64,000 nt of DNA. Source: Lautropia mirabilis. Its GTDB lineage: Bacteria; Pseudomonadota; Gammaproteobacteria; Burkholderiales; Burkholderiaceae_B. The stretch's first letter is position 1. The number at the start of each line of letters is the position of its first letter. The notes under the pieces are model-generated. The model searched no databases and had not been told where the DNA came from. It worked only from the letters and a program-made list of their open reading frames with translations. Positions 35,087 through 44,034 of the stretch are shown one piece after another. The position numbers and the translations under genes are program-made. The stretch covers positions 1 through 64,000 of the forward strand of contig CAMCOS010000006.1 of the NCBI GenBank assembly GCA_945876565.1, given 5' to 3'.

Positions 35087-36140
35087 GGCGCAGGCAGGCA
35101 CGTCCATTCATCAAATCCACAGCATCAACACCATCAACGCTAGCGCCAAGTAAAAAGGGGGTAAACCCGGCCGGGCAATTGCATTCCGGCTCGCGCCCAA
35201 AAACCGACCACAGCGCCGAGGCCCTAAACAAGGCATAGACCACAGAATTCAAATGAGGCTGCGGCAAACAAGCCCTAACGTGGTCATGCTCTTGGGTAAC
35301 GTTATCCCAGCGACCTTGGCGACAAACACGCAACTTGCCGTCAGGGCCCACCATTACCAAGCCGTCTGGGTGACAAGTGCCATCGGCTGTGGCTAGACGG
35401 CCAAGCTGTGCGCCGGCTGCTAGGGTGACAGGCCGACTTTCATGAAGCCTGACGTAAGGCGGTGGGCGATCCGAGCGCCATGCCAATAGCCCAACCGTGC
35501 CCACCGGCAAGTCCAAGCCTTGAGCCAACGGATTGGGCAACTGATAGCTTGCGCCTTTCAGGCGATCAGGCGCCAAGTCCGTCACAGCCAGACCTTGTCC
35601 GCCGAGAGACTCAAGCATGGCACTCGGATGCACTGCCTGTGACCCAGGTCGAGGAATCGCTAGGACCAACACGCTAGCCGGACACTTTCCATCATTGCAA
35701 CTGCCAGTGGTGTCTAACCTAACTAGCTTTACCTCGTAAGGCATCTTCGGTTTAACCGTCAACGCCCCTGAAAGCCAACCGCCTTGCTTTAAACGCCCAA
35801 GCCAAGGCTGAACTGGGACTAACACGTCCATCTGCATTGGCCCAAAGACACCCGCATTCGGATAAGTGCTGGCATCTTCATGCTTTAAGGCGTCTGAAAC
35901 CGCGCCAGCAACCGCCTGCAGCCAATGCGCATAACCTTGAACCGCAGCTTGCTCAGCCTTGTGGGCGAACTCACTGGCTGCCCAGACAGCCGCCATGATC
36001 GCCAACGTCGCCACGATCATCCACTCCACGAGCGCCTGTCCTTGCTGACTATGGCGCCCGGCCACCCCCGGCTTGCGCGCGTTCAACCAGCGACTCACTG
36101 AAACACAAACACAAAGCGGTTGTTGTCGCCGCGCTGACAC
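35082..36140 (-). CDS. PilV-like minor pilin/tip protein of the type IVb pilus locus
   Basis: N-terminal [20 protein letters not shown] prepilin-like segment with Glu at +5; C-terminal [25 protein letters not shown] motif resembling PilV-type proteins; last gene of the pil operon. Confidence 0.6.
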   Translation of the reverse strand: MSARRQQPLCVCVSVSRWLNARKPGVAGRHSQQGQALVEWMIVATLAIMAAVWAASEFAHKAEQAAVQGYAHWLQAVAGAVSDALKHEDASTYPNAGVFGPMQMDVLVPVQPWLGRLKQGGWLSGALTVKPKMPYEVKLVRLDTTGSCNDGKCPASVLVLAIPRPGSQAVHPSAMLESLGGQGLAVTDLAPDRLKGASYQLPNPLAQGLDLPVGTVGLLAWRSDRPPPYVRLHESRPVTLAAGAQLGRLATADGTCHPDGLVMVGPDGKLRVCRQGRWDNVTQEHDHVRACLPQPHLNSVVYALFRASALWSVFGREPECNCPAGFTPFLLGASVDGVDAVDLMNGRACLRL

Positions 36141-36784
36141 TGGGCATCAGCCAGCACGGGCTGGTAGGCCATGGGCGGTGAGCTGAAATCATTTTTCACC
36201 ACCACCTTGCCCGACTTGCCATCGACTGTCACCTCACTGGCCATGCGCTGCAAAGTGGTCGCTAGCATCGGGCACGCGGCATGGTTGACGTGATCAAGCG
36301 TCAGACTAAATGCCGACCCCATGGACTGGTCTGGTGCGGCTGCCGCTGCCACCATGATCTCACCATTGCCTGATACTCCCTGCCCGCCTAGCCCGTGCAC
36401 TACAACGGCACTTGCCCCCTCACCACGCAATGTCACGGCTGAACTGCCACGCATGCCATTAACCAGCACCCGCCGGTCGACATTGGCATAAGGCGCATCA
36501 CTGCCACCAATACCAGCGACTTTCATGCGAGCCACAAACCGCTGTAGATCAGAGGCCACTTTGGGCACCTTGTTTTCAATCACATAGTCTTGCAACGCTG
36601 GTATACCGACAATCGCCAGAATCACCATCAAAGCAGTCACAATCGAGACCTCAACCAAGGAGAACCCAAGCTGCCGCACGCGCGGCCCGCCATATCGGTT
36701 CCCAATCAAGGCGGGTGTCACGTTTGGCTGTGTTGCTCGAGGCAGCACTTTGTTATTCCACATTTCGGGCAAAGTCAGGTTCAT
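36095..36784 (-). CDS. type IVb major prepilin PilS-like
   Basis: Long leader then QLG|FSLVEVSIVTALMVILAIVGIPALQDYV; two Cys near the C-terminus. Confidence 0.85.
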   Translation of the reverse strand: MNLTLPEMWNNKVLPRATQPNVTPALIGNRYGGPRVRQLGFSLVEVSIVTALMVILAIVGIPALQDYVIENKVPKVASDLQRFVARMKVAGIGGSDAPYANVDRRVLVNGMRGSSAVTLRGEGASAVVVHGLGGQGVSGNGEIMVAAAAAPDQSMGSAFSLTLDHVNHAACPMLATTLQRMASEVTVDGKSGKVVVKNDFSSPPMAYQPVLADAQCQRGDNNRFVFVFQ

Positions 36785-36971
36785 ACTGTGTTTCCTTAAA
36801 AAGTAATCTGCTTAACGTTTCAAGTGTTTCAAGTGTTTTAGGCGTGTCAAATGTATTCAAACTGTTCGTCTCATCAGGCGCTTTTGGCATAGGCTTTTGT
36901 GAACTACTCGTACAAACAGCCTCCAAGCCTCGATCACCAGACAGCACGAACCTGCACGAGCGCTGATCAAC

Positions 36972-38105
36972 TCAGGACAAGCTATAAAACAAGGTCAAGC
37001 CTTGCCTGAACTCTTCGATCGCACGCAAATGCCAGAAACCCATTGCCATGACACTTGCCAATGCCGCTATCAGCAAAATCCAGCGCAGCAACACGGCCCG
37101 GCGAGCCATCTGGCCTTTAAGCAAATCAGCAATGGCACCAGACGCATTGCCTAGACCCTGCGCCAAGCCACGTACACGAACCACGTCAACAAAACGCCAC
37201 CAAATGTCATCAGCCAGCAGGCCCGTGTTCAAACTCGTGAGAGCATCAGCGCCAGCATCCATCTGACTAACCATGGATGACAGGTGGTGGCTGAGCCAGG
37301 GACTCGCATGATGCTGCTGGGTTGTCAGCACGGTTCTAAGCGACACACCGCTTGGTGATAAGGCGTTGAGCAATGTCGCCGAGCCAGTTAAAAACCGCAT
37401 GGCATTCAGATCTCGATACAAACGCCAAATGCCAAACCGGTCCAGCACAGCGCGGGCAGGTCCAACCAACCAAATTAGCGACCACCACAACGCCGTGCCC
37501 GCCAGCACCACGGCCAAAAGCAACACCAACCAATAAACCTGCACGGTATGCACCCAAGCGATTAAGCCCTGCAGTGCAGGACCGTGGTACTCGGGTGGGA
37601 CATTGGCAAACGCGCTCATGAGTCTAGGCATTGTCCAAAGTGGCATCACAAAAAGGCAGGCAGCCGCCACCAAGGCTGCGAGCAAACCCACCGCAATCGT
37701 TTGCCAAAAGTTTCCCACACATTCATTCCAAAGGCGGATCTGACCGGACAGACTTTCCAAGGTCTGAACCAAGGCAGCCTGACCGGCTTGCTCAGCCAAC
37801 GCAATGGTCTGTAAATCCGACGCAGGCAAGGTGTCGTGCCACGTTAGAACCAGATTGCCGCCAGTGGCGGCATAACGGGTTGCCCACCAAGCTGCCAGCT
37901 GCCCACGTGCCGAACCCCTACCATGTCGCCAACTGTCTTGCTCGAAGGTCAAAAGCAAGGTTTGCTCCAACGCGCGGTTGCTAAGCAACTCTGCCAAAAA
38001 CTCGTAGTATTCAGCCCGCTGGCGCTTAAAGCGCCAGGCCGCCAAACGCACACCAAGCGGTAGCGCCCGAAAAGCTGACCTATGTCGATGCCACCAGCGC
38101 ATCAT
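36972..38105 (-). CDS. type IVb pilus inner membrane platform protein PilR-like (GspF/T2SSF family)
   Basis: Three TM regions, T2SSF-like layout, adjacent to assembly ATPase. Confidence 0.82.
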   Translation of the reverse strand: MMRWWHRHRSAFRALPLGVRLAAWRFKRQRAEYYEFLAELLSNRALEQTLLLTFEQDSWRHGRGSARGQLAAWWATRYAATGGNLVLTWHDTLPASDLQTIALAEQAGQAALVQTLESLSGQIRLWNECVGNFWQTIAVGLLAALVAAACLFVMPLWTMPRLMSAFANVPPEYHGPALQGLIAWVHTVQVYWLVLLLAVVLAGTALWWSLIWLVGPARAVLDRFGIWRLYRDLNAMRFLTGSATLLNALSPSGVSLRTVLTTQQHHASPWLSHHLSSMVSQMDAGADALTSLNTGLLADDIWWRFVDVVRVRGLAQGLGNASGAIADLLKGQMARRAVLLRWILLIAALASVMAMGFWHLRAIEEFRQGLTLFYSLS

Positions 38106-39826
38106 GCAGCAGCCTGCTGCAGAGGCGGCGCAAAGCGCACCGCATAATCGCGAGGATCGATGCGACCTTGATGCATGTGCGCAGACGCCACTTGTGCCAC
38201 GGGTCGATAACCTGGCAAATCAGATGCGCTCGTGCCAGCGTGAAGCTGCCAGCAAGCCACTTGAGCCCAAAGAGATTGCCCAGCTAGCGCGGAATAGAAC
38301 GCAGGCAAGTTGGCAGGCTCAATCATCTCGGCCACCAAAAGCCTCGAGCGGTAGCCCTTGCCTTGCCAGTCATCGCCACCTTGGCAGTCAGCGCAGCCAG
38401 ACAAATGCCTAAAACGCCAGTCGTGCCAATCACCCAAGGTTGTGCGAGCCAAGCCATCTAGCCAGGCAATCTTTTGGGCAGGACTTGCCACTGGCATGCC
38501 AAGCAAGCCATCATCCCTATCGAGCCACTCGGTTGCTGGCAGTGCACACCGCCTACAAAGCTGTTTAAGCAAGACCTGGTACACCAAAAGCTTCACAAAC
38601 CCAGGCATGGCCAAAAGGCTCTCAGGAACACCAATTAAGTCTGAGCTCAGGCGCGTCAGAATCTGCAACGCTGAACTTGCGTGCACGGTGGTGTAGACGT
38701 TGGTACCAGCTAGCACTAGGTCCACCACCGCCTGTCCGCCAATCCTGTCACGCAGCTCTCCAATCAGAACGTCATGGGCCGCACTGCGCTTGATGGTCTT
38801 TAACTTATTGGCTAGCTGAACAGCTACAGCCTGTGCCTCGAATCCAGCTACCGCACATTGCAATGCATTGGCAATCACGTACTCCACCGGGTCTTCTAGC
38901 GTGATGATCTTGCGGGTTTGGGGAATCAGAGACATCAAAGCAGCCAAAGAGGTTGATTTCCCTGATCCAACCAATCCGGCGAAGACCACCAAACCGCCGT
39001 TGCCCTGCGTGGCGCGTGTCAGCCGCTCATGCTGCATGGGCTCATAGCCAAGCTCATCGAGCGATGGCGGCACCTGCCAGCACGCCCGATTCAGCAACCG
39101 CCAGCAAACACTCACACCACCTTGCAATACCAGCGATGCCCACCGCACCCCCACCTTGTTACCAGCGATTGTTCGCTCAAAACGACCCTGCTGCTCACAG
39201 GTCAAATCAAATACAGCACCATTGCCGCCTTGAACAGTCATCCAGCTCACGGCCAATAACTCATGCACCATCTGCACTGAGAGCTGCGCGAACTGAACTG
39301 GCCTGACACAACAGCCGTTGACCGTGAATGCCACGTCGGCCGATGTTTGTGACTGCCGAATCGTAAGATGAATGTCGCTGGCGTCACATTTCAATGCCCA
39401 GGCAATCAAGTCATCGAGCAGTGACACCAGCACATGACTAGGGGTGCTAGCCGTAACGCCTAGTGTTTGCTCGCGACCGCGGACTCCCTTTATCCTTCTG
39501 TTTAATTCACCTAAACGGGCTGGCGGCACAATTTGACGCGATGGTGTGGCGATTGGCATTCCAATTTGCGCCAATGCCAGCACTAACGCACGGGTCTGCT
39601 CGGCATGCGCATGCTCAGGCAACACCCAGACTTGCGCATGGCCGCTTGGCAAGCGAACTGGGCACATACTGCTAGCGAGTTGCGGCTCATGGATCTGTAG
39701 CCGATCAAATAGCGGCTCAATTTCATCAAGAACAATCGCAGCGTCAGCGCCTAGCCTACCAATCGCCTCATGCATCAAGCTCTCACCCACCTTCAAAACG
39801 CATGCACCACTGACGGTGCGCTTCAT
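38102..39826 (-). CDS. type IVb pilus assembly ATPase PilQ-like (GspE/PulE family)
   Basis: Walker A GLVGSGKSTSLAAL; KIITLEDPVEYVI; HDVLIGELRDR. Confidence 0.9.
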   Translation of the reverse strand: MKRTVSGACVLKVGESLMHEAIGRLGADAAIVLDEIEPLFDRLQIHEPQLASSMCPVRLPSGHAQVWVLPEHAHAEQTRALVLALAQIGMPIATPSRQIVPPARLGELNRRIKGVRGREQTLGVTASTPSHVLVSLLDDLIAWALKCDASDIHLTIRQSQTSADVAFTVNGCCVRPVQFAQLSVQMVHELLAVSWMTVQGGNGAVFDLTCEQQGRFERTIAGNKVGVRWASLVLQGGVSVCWRLLNRACWQVPPSLDELGYEPMQHERLTRATQGNGGLVVFAGLVGSGKSTSLAALMSLIPQTRKIITLEDPVEYVIANALQCAVAGFEAQAVAVQLANKLKTIKRSAAHDVLIGELRDRIGGQAVVDLVLAGTNVYTTVHASSALQILTRLSSDLIGVPESLLAMPGFVKLLVYQVLLKQLCRRCALPATEWLDRDDGLLGMPVASPAQKIAWLDGLARTTLGDWHDWRFRHLSGCADCQGGDDWQGKGYRSRLLVAEMIEPANLPAFYSALAGQSLWAQVACWQLHAGTSASDLPGYRPVAQVASAHMHQGRIDPRDYAVRFAPPLQQAAA

Positions 39827-40251
39827 AAGCCTGTCCTAGGCAGACACACCGTCTGCAGTTTTGCGCCTTGCGCAAACGAGACGCACGGTGGCTTGATCAG
39901 ACGAAGTCGCAATGAACTTTTCTGCAGGTTCAACGGCAGCTGACGCCCTTGTTCAAAGACCACTTCCCGACCATTGACCAAGATCGTCGCCCGCAGCTGT
40001 GGCAAAACACCATAAATTGACAACAGTGACGCAGCTGGCTCTGCGCCGGCTGCGTCTTTTTGCTGTTTGGATTGCCACTTGGCCAACACATCAGACTCGG
40101 CCTTCATCATGGCCAGCACCGTCATCGGCGCCATCTTTTTTGGTTGGGATGCTGCTTGGGGCAACACCTGCTCTGGCGCTGACATCGCTGGATTACCTAG
40201 TAGCATGCCAACCGTCAGAACGCTTTGCCAAATCCGGCTAGTTCGTTTCAA
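39823..40251 (-). CDS. type IVb pilus biogenesis protein PilP-like
   Basis: Signal peptide, small periplasmic protein, position between pilO- and pilQ-like genes. Confidence 0.72.
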   Translation of the reverse strand: MKRTSRIWQSVLTVGMLLGNPAMSAPEQVLPQAASQPKKMAPMTVLAMMKAESDVLAKWQSKQQKDAAGAEPAASLLSIYGVLPQLRATILVNGREVVFEQGRQLPLNLQKSSLRLRLIKPPCVSFAQGAKLQTVCLPRTGL

Positions 40252-41569
40252 GCCACTCTCCTTGTAAGTTCAACATCAAATACCCGTGTAATTTGTCAAT
40301 CTGAGCGCCATGCACAACAGCAAGGTCGGCCTGATGCCATCGCAATGGCAAGTTCAATTCATTGATGCGATCGGCCTGTCGCAAAGCAAGACGAATCGAC
40401 AAGGCTCGGCTTGATAGTCTTAATACCTGTGTGGTGTCGGATTGATCTTCGGACCCCATGACCCAGTCTTGGCTCACTGGCATCACCTGATGTGCGGATT
40501 TCTCAGATCCGAGCGCCAGCGTGGCGACCCGAGCACTTAAGCGCTGCAACTGAGTCAACCCAAACGAATGGCCGACTATCAAATGGGGCTCAAAAGGCTT
40601 TATGGCCAGCTTGATTCGGCGCGTCAGAAAGGCACGGTCAAGCGACTCTGGTTCAAATACCCATCCGTGTGTTTGGTGACGCTCTAATCCCTCGTTATCG
40701 GCATCTGGTGCTCGTCGTTTGTAGCTTGCCTTACAAAATCCGTTGTCTTGCTCGATCCGGCAACTCACCCCTTGCAAGAGCCAACCCTGTGGATCCACCG
40801 GCAAGGTATACCAGCCCTGCAATAGCGACTGAAGACTTGTCCGATGATGCACATACGCTCGAGAGCTCATATGCCCGGGGCTGACTTGAGCATGAACGAC
40901 CGATTGCTCGGCGCCTTGCTCTGACAGGCTTTCGTTGAGTACCAAGCCGATGGCCGCACAGATCAAAACACCAAGCACAAGGGCTAACCACCAGGCATCG
41001 CTCGATGGCAATCGCTCAAACCGAGATTGCTTGAATAGACTGGCCTGTAAAAACTCGGGCTGCTCTTGGTCTGCGTCTTCGGTAGCCCATGACCATTGAA
41101 GCCGCTGGCACTGAAGCTGAGCGTGACGCTCGTTCAGCGTATCGAGCAAGGCCTCAGCCTGCTCAGTGGTATCGACCCATCGGTCAGTGTCACTGATGAC
41201 ACAACCCTGCGATGAAGCCACCAGCCAGAGGCCCACGCCGCTGACCTGTAAGCAAAGCGCATGCTCGCCGCACGGGTGTGCGGCCGCGAATGCTGCAGCC
41301 GCACTCGCGCTTTGACGGCTCAGCTCCAGACCTTGAGCTGTCGATGGCACCCCAATCAAGCGCACGAATTTGCCATGACTGACTGCCCAAACCAGACCTT
41401 GTTGGCGCAAATTGCGTTGCAAGACTTTTTGCCCAGACGAACCCAGCGCTGGCAACCACCGCATGCCAAATACCCAGTTGATATTTGACTTTGGATCACG
41501 CCACCCCAAAGCACGGTTGTCTGGCTCCAATACAGGCGCTGTTTGCTGCACTATGGCGTTAAGCACCAT
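40238..41569 (-). CDS. type IVb pilus protein PilO2-like
   Basis: Single TM in mid-protein (WWLALVLGVLICAAIGLVL), size and position match PilO2. Confidence 0.78.
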   Translation of the reverse strand: MVLNAIVQQTAPVLEPDNRALGWRDPKSNINWVFGMRWLPALGSSGQKVLQRNLRQQGLVWAVSHGKFVRLIGVPSTAQGLELSRQSASAAAAFAAAHPCGEHALCLQVSGVGLWLVASSQGCVISDTDRWVDTTEQAEALLDTLNERHAQLQCQRLQWSWATEDADQEQPEFLQASLFKQSRFERLPSSDAWWLALVLGVLICAAIGLVLNESLSEQGAEQSVVHAQVSPGHMSSRAYVHHRTSLQSLLQGWYTLPVDPQGWLLQGVSCRIEQDNGFCKASYKRRAPDADNEGLERHQTHGWVFEPESLDRAFLTRRIKLAIKPFEPHLIVGHSFGLTQLQRLSARVATLALGSEKSAHQVMPVSQDWVMGSEDQSDTTQVLRLSSRALSIRLALRQADRINELNLPLRWHQADLAVVHGAQIDKLHGYLMLNLQGEWLETN

Positions 41570-43163
41570 CTTGCACCTGTACGGTCACAAAAATCAGCGT
41601 CATGGTGGTTTGATGGCTAACCTCATCCGCCCCACCGAATACCTTGGGCGCATGCGGCGAACGACGCGTCTGGTTCACCTCGTTGGCTTGCTGCTCAAAT
41701 CCCGCAATCAATGTTGGTCGCCCTGGGTACAGCACCACCTGCTGAACCGTGCCATTGCCACGCAGATCAAGCTGCTGAATTTGAACAGCACCCTGGCTGC
41801 CACCAAATGAAAGCGTCTTTAATGGCATAGCGACCGTGTCATCAAACGACACAGACAACAACACCTGCCCATCATCCTGAACATCCGGCACCAGTGTCAG
41901 AAACGCCCCAACCGTCTCTCGCTTCTGGCTCACTGCAATGCCGGGCAATGCATTCTGGTTGTTTTTATCTGACGAATTAGCCGCCACTGACTTTACCTGA
42001 TCAACGTATGTGAACGTTGATCGCACCGCGTGGGTCACTGGCCGACGATTTAGCGTCATCACGGGCACCGTGGTGTGCCTGATCACATCGGCATAACGCG
42101 AAACCGCCTTCAGCAGTAAGCTGCTATTGAATCCAGACACACCCCCAGAGCCGGCCACCTTCATCAGCGTTGGCGCAGGCCCAGCAAATGCCCCGACGAT
42201 ATCCATGCCACCGAGATCGGAAGCCAATGCAAACTGCCAGTCGATCCCCTGCTCATGACGTTGGTCACGCGTGACGGTGACCTGCTCGAACACCAACCTC
42301 ACCCGACGGCTCAGTTGTCGATTCAGGCGCTCCAGATACTGAGACACACGTTCTAATGCGGGCGGTGTGTCTGTCACCACAATCGAATTCAAACTACCGG
42401 GCTGCGCGGCCACCACGGCAGCTCGCGTCAATAACGGTTCAAGCTGCTTCACAACGTCTTGCACCAATGCCTGACTAGGCAATGACAGCTCGGTGTAGGC
42501 TGCGCTATCAAACCCTTGGCTGTCTTGGTTGCTAGACTTGCCTAGCCGCATATCCGACTTGGCAGCAACCGACAGCCCCCGCACATCAAACACCTTGGTG
42601 CGCGTGCGGTAGAACTCAATCGCCTTGCCATCGAACTGCCAGTAAACCTGATAAATTGCTGCCACATGGTCAAGAATTTTCGGCAGCGGCTGTGCACCGA
42701 CTGGCATACTCCAGAGCACCTGCGCAGATGGCTGTGTACTGCCACCTGTCACCGATAGACGAGAGACAAAATCCTCGATGGGCAAAAGTGCATCGGGATT
42801 CACGCGCACAGGAATTTGGGTTGCCTGTGCGATGCGATTGGCCACCTCAGCCAAAGACTTTGGCTTACTGGCATAGATTAATGTGGTGTTGACATTCGCT
42901 CTGAGTGCGACGGGCAAATCAAATTCGCGTGCCAAGGGCATGGGCTTGCCAGAGACCCAGGGCTTGTTCACACGAACATCGGCCCGATCCACATCTGACC
43001 CATTCGCCACCTCTTTCGCATACCGTTTTGCGGTCTGTTGCATGCCTTGATGACGCTCACGAGCATAATCACGCGTTTGACGACTTAGATCATCGATGGC
43101 GCACGAGCAAAGCAGGCCTGCCAAAACAGCCGCCACAAGTGATTTCATGGCAACGCTGCTCAT
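41559..43163 (-). CDS. PilN-family type IVb pilus outer membrane secretin (lipoprotein)
   Basis: Lipobox LLCSC, secretin-like C-terminal half. Confidence 0.88.
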   Translation of the reverse strand: MSSVAMKSLVAAVLAGLLCSCAIDDLSRQTRDYARERHQGMQQTAKRYAKEVANGSDVDRADVRVNKPWVSGKPMPLAREFDLPVALRANVNTTLIYASKPKSLAEVANRIAQATQIPVRVNPDALLPIEDFVSRLSVTGGSTQPSAQVLWSMPVGAQPLPKILDHVAAIYQVYWQFDGKAIEFYRTRTKVFDVRGLSVAAKSDMRLGKSSNQDSQGFDSAAYTELSLPSQALVQDVVKQLEPLLTRAAVVAAQPGSLNSIVVTDTPPALERVSQYLERLNRQLSRRVRLVFEQVTVTRDQRHEQGIDWQFALASDLGGMDIVGAFAGPAPTLMKVAGSGGVSGFNSSLLLKAVSRYADVIRHTTVPVMTLNRRPVTHAVRSTFTYVDQVKSVAANSSDKNNQNALPGIAVSQKRETVGAFLTLVPDVQDDGQVLLSVSFDDTVAMPLKTLSFGGSQGAVQIQQLDLRGNGTVQQVVLYPGRPTLIAGFEQQANEVNQTRRSPHAPKVFGGADEVSHQTTMTLIFVTVQVQDGA

Positions 43164-43885
43164 GGACGATCTCCTTGATCAGCCATCGGGTCGCACGACT
43201 GCGCAGCCGGAATCACTCGCAACACATGATTGGCATAAAAACAGGGTTTCACCGCCTGACCTGATATCCGCGCCGACTCAAGTAGTCCGCGAACAGCGAG
43301 CTCAAAATCAGCGTTAAAAACTGCTGGGGCCGTGATTGGAAAGTCTACTGGCAGTGACCAATGGGCGTCATCGAAGAACCAATTTGCTTGTTCTGACCAG
43401 CGCCGCAATGCTTGGCGAATACTGCCATCAGACAAGCGCACATCGAACCCTGTCGGTTGACTGACTGGCGTATTGACGCATGGTGTGGCCCCCGCTTGCC
43501 GATATGCAGCCATGGCTTGCAATTGACCGCCCTGAAAACGCAGTCGTTGCCAAGAACCCTCGATAACCGTGTACTGCCCATGTGGGTGCTGATCAACCAC
43601 TTGCCAGCCATCAAGATGCTCAACAAAGATCGTTGGCACAGCTTGGTGCGCATGCCATTGCAGCCAGATGCGCCCTTGATCAGAAAACACTTGGCGCGGG
43701 GCAACCCTCCGGTCACCGCTCAAATGCCAGTTAAAGTCAGGGTCACCAACAATCGGATGGGCAGGCTGCCGGGGTGCAGATTGTGTGTAGTGAGCTGCGT
43801 CGGTATCGTGAACCGCACAGCCTGACAGCACGCTGGCGAGGCCTAGCAGCAAGCCCGCGCACGAGAACTTGGAACAGATCTCCAT
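43160..43885 (-). CDS. PilL-like / TcpQ-domain lipoprotein
   Basis: Lipobox LSGC; C-terminal LSDGSIRQALRRWSEQANWFF TcpQ-like region. Confidence 0.78.
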   Translation of the reverse strand: MEICSKFSCAGLLLGLASVLSGCAVHDTDAAHYTQSAPRQPAHPIVGDPDFNWHLSGDRRVAPRQVFSDQGRIWLQWHAHQAVPTIFVEHLDGWQVVDQHPHGQYTVIEGSWQRLRFQGGQLQAMAAYRQAGATPCVNTPVSQPTGFDVRLSDGSIRQALRRWSEQANWFFDDAHWSLPVDFPITAPAVFNADFELAVRGLLESARISGQAVKPCFYANHVLRVIPAAQSCDPMADQGDRP

Positions 43886-43894
43886 GAATGCTTT

Positions 43895-43909
43895 CCCTTA
43901 AAGTAAGGG
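43895..43909. promoter_or_regulatory. inverted repeat CCCTTA-AAG-TAAGGG 9 nt upstream of the pil operon start codon
   Basis: 6-bp arms, 3-nt centre, overlapping the likely Shine-Dalgarno (AAGGGA on the minus strand). Confidence 0.5.
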
Positions 43910-43977
43910 CAGCATCTTGAACGATCAATGCCATCGAAACAATTGTGCAGATTACGACCGGACACGCAAGTCCTCGT

Positions 43978-44012
43978 AAAAACACGGCCAGCATTCAGCT
44001 GGCCGTGTTTTT
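43978..44012 (-). terminator. bidirectional Rho-independent terminator after ugpB
   Basis: 15-bp perfect stem AAAAACACGGCCAGC-ATTCA-GCTGGCCGTGTTTTT. Confidence 0.85.
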
Positions 44013-44034
44013 ACTACATACACTCTACAAAAAC

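Noticed and set aside
35082-36140. Shufflon at the PilV-like gene
   Set aside because: No repeated inverted sites, no alternative C-terminal segments and no recombinase seen
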